From: Girardinichthys multiradiatus
Taxonomy: Eukaryota > Chordata > Actinopteri > Cyprinodontiformes > Goodeidae
Reading direction: 5' to 3'
Length of the DNA: 64,000 nt
Assembly (NCBI RefSeq): GCF_021462225.1
Contig: NC_061800.1
Location: 16,476,749-16,540,748 of the forward strand
The notes under the pieces were generated by a model. The model saw nothing but the letters and a program-made list of their open reading frames with translations, did no database searches and was not told the DNA's origin. Of the stretch, positions 52,985 through 63,900 are shown piece after piece. Made by a program: the position numbers and the translations under genes. How positions within the stretch are numbered: position 1 is the stretch's first letter; each line of letters opens with the position of its first letter.

Positions 52985-53800
52985 TTTTTTTAACTTTCTT
53001 GAAATTCAGAAGTTTACATACATTTACTTAGTATTTAGTAGAGTTGTTTTTTAAACTCTATAACTTGGGTCAAATGTTTTAGGTAACGTTTCACAATCTT
53101 CACAGTGGTTAATTACACAATAGTTTGAAATTTGGTCCACTGGTGTTGCTGAGTCAGGTTTGTTGGTTACTTTGCTCACACACTTTCTATGGGACTGAGA
53201 TCAGGTGTTTGTGATGGCCATTCCAAACCATTGAATGTGTAGCCCTGTGTAGCTAATTTGATGCAATGCATGGGGTCAAAGTCCTTTTAGATCTATTTGT
53301 GCCCAAGTTAACTTCCTGGCTGATGTCTTGAGATGTTGCTTCAATATTTTCACAAATGTTCTTTCCCTATGATGCCATTTATTTTGTGAAGTTCACAAAT
53401 CCTCCTTGCAGCAAAACACACATGTTGCTGGCACCCCTATACTTTACAGTTAGAATGGTGTTCTTAGGTTTGTAAGCTTCCCTCTTTTTCCTCACAGGAC
53501 CACAGGACATGTCATAAGAAATTAATATCTTTGTCCCTGAGTGCATTTGCAAACTGGCATGTGGCTTTTTGTGCTGCTTTGGAGCAATGGCTTCCTCCTC
53601 ACCGAGTGGCATTTCAGTCCATGTCGGTACAGGATTTGTTTCATCGTGTTAAAAGACACTCTCCAACCAGCTTTAGCCTGCATCTTCACAGGCTCCGTTG
53701 CTTTTGACATGGAATTGATACAACAGTCTGTCCCATGATTGTGTAGACGGTAGACCAAAACATGGACATAAAAGAGCATTCCTGTGACAACAACAAAAGC
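52985..53800 (-). pseudogene. Decayed Sleeping Beauty-like Tc1 transposase
   Basis: Two overlapping minus-strand frames hold matching pieces of one transposase: 53779-53522 with SVRRKPLLQSSTKSHMPVCK and 53612-53379 with REAYKPKNTILTVKYRGASN. Both correspond to consecutive parts of the Sleeping Beauty/Tc1 group DDE domain, separated by a frameshift. The terminus-like GAAATTCAGAAGTTTACATACA at about 53002-53023 matches that group's inverted-repeat wording. No functional protein remains. Confidence 0.8.
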
Positions 53801-53999
53801 AAAAAACTTTTACATTTGCCCTTTTTAATGGTCAAATTTTCTGAGAAACCAAAATTATTGTTTGTATTAGCTGTAAGCCAGAATCATCAAAATCAACTAA
53901 AATTAACACGAGATATATGACTGTGTGTAATCAATCTGTAATACATTACTTTCAGTAAATTCCAGCATCTGTTTATAAACGTCTAACCGTCACGCTACG

Positions 54000-54547
54000 T
54001 GCCAAAAATAGCTAAATAGCTCCCCCTGCTGGTGAAGCGGCGTAAAACGAGGAGATACCACCACAGCTCCCCTCTGAATTTGGTTCTCTCGAGTTCCTAA
54101 TTAAAATACACGCGAGGCAGATGCGAGTCCGGTTATTAAGGGAACCATGAAGTATTAGCAGCAACTATAACGCAGTTAGCTTCTGTTGACATAGACACGG
54201 TTCGTCACCATACGTCACCATACGTTCATGACGTATGTCTTCGTCCAGATGTGCCGCAGCTGTAGCCGCAAAAAACCAAAACCGGACGGCGCGTGCCTGT
54301 CTGCTGCCACAGCCGCATCGGGAGGGACGTAACGGTTGCTGACGTCTCGGAGCAGCCTATTAGGTCTCTCCATTTGAGTTCGTAGCCAATCAGCTCGGGT
54401 TAGGCTGTCCGACAGCTTGACTGTGAGAGTTGGGGGCGACGAGGGAGGAAATGCGAGGAAACCGTTGAATGTTTTCACTCTGCCAAGCTGCAGGTTAAAA
54501 CCAAAGCAGCAATCTGCATTGCAAATCTATAATCCCGTCTAATGGAG
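54000..54547 (+). promoter_or_regulatory. stag3-like gene promoter and first exon
   Basis: CpG becomes frequent from about 54.0 kb, in contrast to the relic to its left. A GT donor after AATGGAG at 54547/54548 suggests the end of a first exon. The next exon begins at 54848 after CGCACTAG. Joining them creates an upstream ORF of 17 codons (MEDPARAPSDHTMVNPV) that ends shortly before the main ATG at 54911. The start site cannot be fixed. Confidence 0.55.
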
Positions 54548-54910
54548 GTAAGTTTGGAAGATATAACAGCGACGTGTAGGTCATCGTCTACGTGTTGTCA
54601 GGTGTTGTAGCTGTTTATCGGATTAAAAAAAGCAATTGACATTCTTTAAAATTTCACGGATCACATTGAGGTTTTTGTTGAAACACATATTGAATATAAA
54701 TTGTACAGTTTAACCTTCTGTTTCTTCACATCTGCTATGCCCAGTTTTGTTTGAGGCACTGAGACCCGACCAGCTGCTCTTAGAGAAAGAGGCAAAGTTG
54801 CGAGCTTTTGTTATTGTTTACAAACATAAATTGTTTCTTCGCACTAGGATCCCGCCAGAGCTCCCTCTGATCACACCATGGTGAATCCAGTGTGAAGATC
54901 TAAGGAGGAA

Positions 54911-57900
54911 ATGATACCAGAACCGTCTGCATCCAGGTCTTCAGAGAAAAAGTAACTATCAGTTACTAAAGCTGTGGCGGCTCTATGTTTTAATGCGGAT
55001 TTAAATCTCCTTAATTTATGTGATCAAATGTAATGTTTTTTGACTTTCCAGTGCAAACCCTGAGGTTGAGGCCACCTCCTCCGGAGCTGTCAGTCACTCT
55101 GAGGACGAGTCTGGGAACGAGAACAGACAGAAGACTGTGGTGGGTTTCTACTCCTGACGCTTGTGCATGCTGTTTTCCTGCAGAAATGCACAAGCAAAGC
55201 AGAAAAACAGTTAACTAAAGCGATGAGTGTGAGGACTCTTTAATATTAACACGGTGCCTTGCGAAAGTATTCATGGCACTTGAACCTTTTCACATAATGT
55301 CACATAAAGACTTGAACGTTTTTATTAGGATTTTTGTGGTAGTTCAAACACAAAGTAGTTTAAAGTTTTCAAAAATGTTTCCAAGTAAAAAAAACCTGAA
55401 AGGTATGGCATGCATTTGTATTCAACCCCTCAACCCTTTGTTGAAACAACTTTCACTATAATTAAACTGCAGGTCTTTTGCAGCCATTTATTGGTTTTCC
55501 TTCTATAGGTTACCCTTTTAATAGCACTATCCATCTTATCATCAAGCACGACCAACTTCCCTCCATCTAACAGGTCCTTCTCAAAATATTAGCATATTGT
55601 GATAAAGTTCATTATTTTCCATAATGTAATGATGAAAATTTAACATTCATATATTTTAGATTCATTGCACACTAACTGAAATATTTCAGGTCTTTTATTG
55701 TCTTAATACGGATGATTTTGGCATACAGCTCATGAAAACCCAAAATTCCTATCTCACAAAATTAGCATATCATTAAAAGGGTCTCTAAACGAGCTATGAA
55801 CCTAATCATCTGAATCAACGAGTTAACTCTAAACACCTGCAAAAGATTCCTGAGGTCTTTAAAACTCCCAGCCTGGTTCATCACTCAAAACCCCAATCAT
55901 GGGTAAGACTGCCGACCTGACTGCTGTCCAGAAGGCCACTATTGACACCCTCAAGCAAGAGGGTAAGACACAGAAAGACATTTCTGAACGAATAGGCTGT
56001 TCCCAGAGTGCTGTATCAAGGCACCTCAGTGGGAAGTCTGTGGGAAAGAAAAAGTGTGGCAGAAAACGCTGCACAACGAGAAGAGGTGACCGGACCCTGA
56101 GGAAGATTGTGGAGAAGGGCCGATTCCAGACCTTGGGGGACCTGCGGAAGCAGTGGACTGAGTCTGGAGTAGAAACATCCAGAGCCACCGTGCACAGGCG
56201 TGTGCAGGAAATGGGCTACAGGTGCCGCATTCCCCAGGTCAAGCCACTTTTGAACCAGAAACAGCGGCAGAAGCGCCTGACCTGGGCTACAGAGAAGCAG
56301 CACTGGACTGTTGCTCAGTGGTCCAAAGTACTTTTTTCGGATGAAAGCAAATTCTGCATGTCATTCAGAAATCAAGGTGCCAGAGTCTGGAGGAAGACTG
56401 GGGAGAAGGAAATGACAAAATGCCAGAAGTCCAGTGTCAAGTACCCACAGTCAGTGATGGTCTGGGGTGCCGTGTCAGCTGCTGGTGTTGGTCCACTGTG
56501 TTTTATCAAGGGCAGGGTCAATGCAGCTAGCTATCAGGAGATTTTGGAGCACTTCATGCTTCCATCTGCTGAAAAGCTTTATGGAGATGAAGATTTCATT
56601 TTTCAGCACGACCTGGCACCTGCTCACAGTGCCATAACCACTGGTAAATGGTTTACTGACCATGGTATCACTGTGCTCAATTGGCCTGCCAACTCTCCTG
56701 ACCTGAACCCCATAGAGAATCTGTGGGATATTGTGAAGAGAACGTTGAGAGACTCAAGACCCAACACTCTGGATGAGCTAAAGGCCGCTATCGAAGCATC
56801 CTGGGCCTCCATAAGACCTCAGCAGTGCCACAGGCTGATTGCCTCCATGCCACGCCGCATTGAAGCAGTCATTTCTGCCAAAGGATTCCCGACCAAGTAT
56901 TGAGTGCTTAACTGTACATGATTATTTGAAGGTTGATGTTTTTTGTATTAAAAACACTTTTCTTTTATTGGTCGGATGAAATATGCTAATTTTGTGAGAT
57001 AGGAATTTTGGGTTTTCATGAGCTGTATGCCAAAATCATCCGTATTAAGACAATAAAAGACCTGAAATATTTCAGTTAGTGTGCAATGAATCTAAAATAC
57101 ATGAATGTTAAATTTTCATCATGACATTATGGAAAATAATGAACTTTATCACAATATGCTAATATTTTGAGAAGGACCTGTACAAGAAAAGTATTCACAC
57201 ATCAAGGTGCTGCCACCTACATCTTTCACTGTTGCATGTTGTTCTATAACCCCCGCTTTAACCTTCTCCAAAACCTTTTCCCTGACCTTTCTGATGTATT
57301 CCTAGTTCCTCATGATGCTGTTTGTTCACTAATGTTCTCTAACAAACCCGCGTGACCTTCACAGAGGAGCGGGATTAATGCTGACATTAAATCATGCAAG
57401 GGAAACTGTTGTTAGCAACTATTCCATAGTTGTTTGTCCTGAATTGCTCTGTGATGGACTGGCAATCTGTCCAGGGTGTATCCCACCTCTCGCCCAATGA
57501 TTGCTGGAGATAGGCATCAGCCACCTTTGACCCTGCAAGGATAAGCAGGAATAGACAATGAATGGGTGGATAAATTACTCACTGGCTGACTATTTGCTAT
57601 TAAGGTGACTTCTGAAAGCAATTGGCTGCACTTGGTTTTATTTAGGGTTGTCGTATTACATGGAGCTGAATACAAATGAAGGCCACATCTTATGATACAC
57701 TTGATCTTGTTCATCAAATATAATTTGGTGTATTTCAAATTCAGATTCATACTGGCTCCCCTCAGGGCTGTGTCCTTTGCTCCCTTGCTTTTCATTATGT
57801 TACACTGACACCTGCTGGTCCTCTCACACAGACAGCCATCTTGTGAAATTCTCAGATGACTTTACTGTTGTCTTACTGCACGGTTCTTTAGGGTGACCAG

Positions 57901-60900
57901 TCAGATAATGGTAGTGTATTGTCTAGATTTGTCGAATGCTGTGACCTTCCTTGATGTTATCGTAGACAAGAAATTGATCATTGACCTCAAGAAAATTCAT
58001 GTGGTACAAAAAGCCAGCATCATCCATGGTAAAGAAGTAAATATTGGACAGAATTACAAGTATTTGGGAACAGTCTGACTTACAGTTGCTAATGAGGCTC
58101 AACACCTTTGGTGTTTGTAAAAATATACAATGCAGCTTTTACTGTTTCTTTATTGAGTGGCTGTTTAACTTCTCTTTTTGAAGTTGTTGTGTTAAGTAGA
58201 AAAGTAATTTGAATGACATTGCTAAGATCATTGGAGCCCAGCAGGAATACCTGAGCCTTTTGTCTTTTATAAAATGTTTCTCATCGGGCCTTTATACCCT
58301 GCCCCAAATGTGACGAGCCTAGCAGGTCATGTATTTCCTGTTAGTGTTACTCTGTTATTTAATCGTAAAATCAGGCACTGGACTCATCGGATCTGCACTC
58401 GGTGTCTGAATACATATTTAACCATCATTTAGTATTTAGTCTTTGTAACAAACGGGCCTAACTGCTATTTGAATTGCCCACTGGAAATACAAAAGTTATT
58501 TTAATCTGAATCTGAATAGTAGAATTATGCCTTGCTCTTTGAAAGCTGTCCAGACTGAAAGTGGTTCATAAGGTCATTTTACACTAGTAAGCAGAACTGT
58601 TGCATTTCAGGTTTTCAAATGTAAAATTCTAATTATCTTGTTTATCTATAAAGACCAACTTTTAAACTTTTTGACAGTGATCTCATTTTGGAAATCTCTG
58701 CAGACCTCTGGAAATGTTTAAGCATTTGCCATGATTCACTGCACTGTAATTTCCATTATGACATTATGAATTGTATCTTTGATTTGCTAGAAATCTCATT
58801 CATGTCTGGATTATAATAAACTGAAAATGTAACTGTTCAGAGACGAAGAAAAAGAGCATGCAGTGTCCCGGGGAATGTCAAGCGCAAACAAGCCAGAGCC
58901 AGCGGCAGCAGTGTCAGAAAGACACGGGGCAAACATGCCAAGGAGAAGCAGGTGGAGGCCGTCACCCTGTTTGAGGTGATCACAATGGGCAGGAGTGCCA
59001 TCCAGGTAAGATGGCTTACCCAGCATACCCTGCTAGTAGACATCTACTTCAATAAAGCATCCTAAACTGAAGGAGGATTTTTATTGGGATAGTTTTGTTG
59101 TTGTATTTTTTATTTTTTTAAGTTGTAGAAGGTAAGCAGGGGTGACATCAGCAGGAAAAGTGTTTTTGTTACAGTGAAATCCAACAATTTCAAAATAGTC
59201 TGGGTATATGTGAAAAAGTAATTGCACCTTGTATCTAATACCTAGCTGTGCTATGCTTTGTGGCAACAGTTCAATTCAGTTTCAGTTCAGTTCAGTTTTA
59301 TTTATATAGCGCCAATTCACAACACATGTCGTCTCAAGGTACTTCACAAAGAGTTTGGAATGGTGCGGGGTCTTTGGGGAGGTTAGAATAAACTACTGAG
59401 TGTTAGAGTTTGGCGATTTTAGAACGGGCCACGTTCTAACATTCCAATTAATCCTAACCATTAAACAGTGCAGTCAGATTAAGTTATTTATTCAAATTGG
59501 TTAAAAACGTTTTTCTATCTAAGGAAACCCAGCAGATTGCATCCAGTCAGTGACTTGTAGCAGTCTCTGAGCATGCATGTAGCGACAGTGGAGAGTAAAA
59601 ACTCCCTTTTAACAGGAACCAGGCTCAGTGTGAGCGGCCATCTGCCAAGACTGACTGAGGGTTTGAGAGAACAGAGCAGAGACACAAGAGAACACAGAAG
59701 CACTGATCCAGGAGTACTTTCTATGGGAAGGAAAAGTAAATGTTACTGGATGTAGCTCTTTTAGTGGTTTTATCTAGGAAGAAAAAAAAGATAAACTCTG
59801 TGCCAGTTTTCAAGTTTAGAGTATGAGAGAGCACATAGAGTTAGTTACAGTAAAGCTCAGTCAATCGCCATGTCTGGGAGAGAGAAAGGGTTAAACAGTA
59901 AAAGACAGGGCTATGTGGATCATCGGTAGAGGGTGAGCATTAAGTTGTTCCCAGCAGAAGCTTGGACGATGCCCCCTTCCAGGAAGGTGTCACAGGTAGA
60001 TACAGAGTCAGGCCAGGTGTAGCTTCTAGGAAGAGAAAAGAGAGAGAACAAAGCTAAAAGCTGAAATAACTGCAAATAATGCAGAATTGGAGAGTAGTGT
60101 GAGAATGTATTGAAGAGGGTGAAAGTGGCAGCATAACTACAGAGATAGCTCAGGATAAACTAAGCCACTCTAACTATAAGCTTTATCAAAAAGGAAAGTT
60201 TTAAGCCTAGCCTTAAAAGTAGACAGGATGTCTGTCTCACGGACTAAAACTGGGAGCTGGTTCCACAGGAGGGGAGCCTGATAACTAAAGGATCTGCCTC
60301 CCATTCTACTTCTAGAGACTCTAGGAACCACCAGTAAACCTGCAGTCTGAGAACGAAGTCCCCTGTTAGGAACATATGGAACAATCAGATCTCTGATGTA
60401 TGATGGAGCTAGATCATTAAGGGCTTTATATGTGAGGAGGAGAATTTTAAATTATATTCTGGATTTAACAGGGAGCCAATGAAGGGAAGCTAAAATAGGA
60501 GAAATATGATCTCTCTTTTTAATTTTCATCAGAACTCTTGCTGCAGCATTTTGAATCAGCTGAAGGCTTTTAACTGCATTTTGTGGACATCCTGATAGTA
60601 AAGAATTACAATAGTCCAGCCTTGAATTGACAAATGCATGGACTAGTTTTTCCGTGTCACTCCTAGATAGGATATTTCTAATTTTGGCAATGTTCTGGAG
60701 GTGAAAGAAGGAAATCCTAGAAACCTGTTTAATATGGGATTTAAATTACATGTCCTGGTCAAAAATAACACCAAGGTTTTTTACTTTATTATCGGAGGTC
60801 AATTTAATGCCATCCAGGTTAAGTGATTGACTAAGCAGTTTCTTTTTTAAAGACTCCGGTCCAAAAATGACAACTTCTGTCTTGTCTGAATTTAGAAACA

Positions 60901-63900
60901 GAAAATTTAAAGTCATTCAAGTTTTTATATCTTCAAGACATGCTTGTAGTCTATCTAACTGGTTGGGTTCATCAGGATTTATGGATAAGTAAAGCTGAGT
61001 ATCATCAGCATAACAGTGAAAATATATTCATGCTGCCTGATAATTTGACCTATTGGAAGCATACATATAGTAAAGAGAATTGGCCCAAGTACTGAACCCT
61101 GTGGTGCTCCACAATTAACCCTGGAGTTTAAAGATTATTTATCATTTACATGAACAAACTGGAATCTGTCAGACAAATAAGATTTAAACCAGCCTAGCGC
61201 TGTTCCCCTGATCCCTACAGCATATTCCAGGCTTTCTAAGAGAATATCGTGATCGGCTGTATCAAATGCAGCACTGAGATCTAACAGAACCAGTATAGAC
61301 ACATGTCCATTATCTGAGGCCATAAAAATATCATTAGTGACTTTCAGCAGAGTTGTTTCAGTGCTATGATGAGCTCTGAAGCCTGACTGAAACTCTTCAA
61401 ACAGGTCATTGCCGTGTAAATGTTCACACATTTGATTAGCAACTATTTTCTCAAGAATTTTAGATAAGAATGGAAGATTGGATATAGGTGTGTAATTTTT
61501 CAAGTCATCTCGATCAAGCGAAGGTTTCTTAAGTAAAGGTTTAATTACAGCTACCTTAAAAGCCTGTGGTACATATCCATTGACTAAAGATAGATTAATC
61601 ATACCTAAAATGGGGCTGGTAATCAGAGGGAACACTTCCTTAAATAATATGGTTGGGATTGGGTCTAACATACAAGTTGAAGGTTTAGATGAAGCTAATA
61701 TTTTTGATAACTCAGGAAGCTCCACAGGATCAAAACAGTCCAAACACAAATCAGGTTCTACAGTTACTTCCAATGTTGTCTCACTTGCTGAGGATGAAGT
61801 AATCGTCTTCGATTACCTGTCAGCTCCACTCAAGTTTTTGTGATAACTGGAAATAAATCATTTACATCCCTGTGGGGGAATTTTAGTTCACTCTCCTTGT
61901 AAATGCTTCAATTCAGCCACACTTTAGGATTAATTAAGATCATGTCAATGCATCTCAAAGTCCAGACCTTGACTAGGTCACTATAAAATCATAATTTAGT
62001 TTTTTCATCAATTATAGCAAGTCGTCCAGGTTCTAAAGCCCCAATGCAGCCCACTAACGACAACATGTTGGATCCTTGGCGTGATGTATTTTTCTGGAAA
62101 GCTGTTTAGTTTTTCAGCAGATGTAACAGTATGCAGTCCTTCCCAAAAACTTTACTTATGTCTCATCTTCCATAGAATATTTTTGCAAAAGTTTTGAGTA
62201 TCATCAAGATGTTTTTTTGAGAATGTGAGTTGTTTTGGTCAATGGTGGTTTTCTCCTTTCCAACGGATTACATTTTTGCCCAGCTTCTTTCCTGTTGTTG
62301 AATCATGAACACTGACTGAGGCACATGAGGCCTGCATTGCTATAGATGCTACTCGGAATGACTCATTGATGCACTCCTGGAGCGATTTTGGTGGGCCGGA
62401 CCAACCTGAGAAGGTCCACCACTGTTCCATGTAATCTCCATTTGTGGATAATTGCTCTCAGTGTGGTTTGTTGGAGTCTCACAGACTATAGCTTTGTAGC
62501 CCTTCCCAGACTAACCAAGGGCAGTAATTGTATTTTCACATTGGGCCAGGTTGGATTGGATAGACTTTTTTCCCCTCATTTAAAGAAATTATCTATTTAA
62601 AAATGCTTTTTTTTACTCAGATTATTTTTGATATTAAAATTAGTTTGGTGATCTGAATAACTGTAAGTGGGGAAAACCCTTTTCCCCAATCCTAAATGTG
62701 AAAGTAAATGTCTGATTGGTGATAAATGATTAAAGGAAAATAGATCTAACACTCAAGGTTCTTTCTATTAAATTAAGTTTAACCCTTAATTTAATAGAAA
62801 GAACCTCCAGATATATTTCAGTATAAATAAATATTGTTTGATGTGTAATCAGGCTGTGATGGACGATTGGATTGAAGCGTACGCGACGGACAGAGACTCG
62901 TCTCTGCTCGACCTCATCAGCTTCTTCATCCAGTGCTGTGGATGCAAAGGCAAGCAATGCCTACATCTTTGGACATTTTCAAGCTCCATCCAATAGTCAG
63001 AAACATGTCAGACATATAGAGCTGGTTTTACATGTGCTTCCTGCTGTTTCTCTAACTTTTGTAGGGGTGGTCACAGCAGAGATGTGCCAGAGCAAAGAGG
63101 ACAAGGATGTGAGGAGTAAGATGGTCGAGGAGCTGGATGAGGTAAACACCTTTTACTTTGACTTATTGGATTTCCTCTATGATTATATAGGGAGGCGTGT
63201 TTTAACAGGCGTTCTTAAACAGACGTGGATGTCTGTGTGTTTCAGGCTGCTGGTTTGCAGTATAAGAGATTCCTTGCTTTTCCATGGATTCTGACAGTCA
63301 CGTGGCCCATGGACGCAGTCAGTACCTGCTTTCTTTCACTAGCAGATTGTGTATTTGTTTAAAGGCTTCTTGCACCTTGGTGCTATGCATTTTATTTATT
63401 AAACTGTGATCATTGTTGTGTGTATAGATGTTCCATTCCAATTACTCTCTGTAGAAAAAAGTGTGGGACTGCATTGGCATAGCAAATAGCTTACACTCAT
63501 AATGAACTCAGCATTGCTCCAAGGTATTTTATGCATCATTATTTAGACATTTTGTTCAGTTATTTTGAAAGATGCAACAGGAAGGAAGGAAGTTTTGGTT
63601 TAATGTTTAGTAGAGTTTCATGCAAAAGTTTGTAAAGTTCTTGTTTTTCACAAAAGTGAAAGTAAAAGGAGGCCAAATTTCCAAAAGGTGTATAGATTAA
63701 GGTATTTAGTTACGATGTGTTTAAGCCAGAGAAAAGATTTCAGGGCATTAAATTGTAAGTCTGTTCATTCCAGGTCTGTTTAAGAAATATCACCCTCTTG
63801 TAAAGTCATCGTCATCTCTCTTACTGTGAAATGTTTCCTGTGTCTCTGACTGAAAGCTGAGCCCAAAGCATGACAGTTGCTCCACCATGCAAAACTATGT

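Noticed and set aside
61580..61843. Plus-strand 87-codon frame
   Set aside because: Shadow of the LINE reverse transcriptase on the other strand.
63246..63294. stag3 exon encoding [12 protein letters not shown]
   Set aside because: No suitable GT donor and no match to STAG proteins; kept only as an alternative in the findings.
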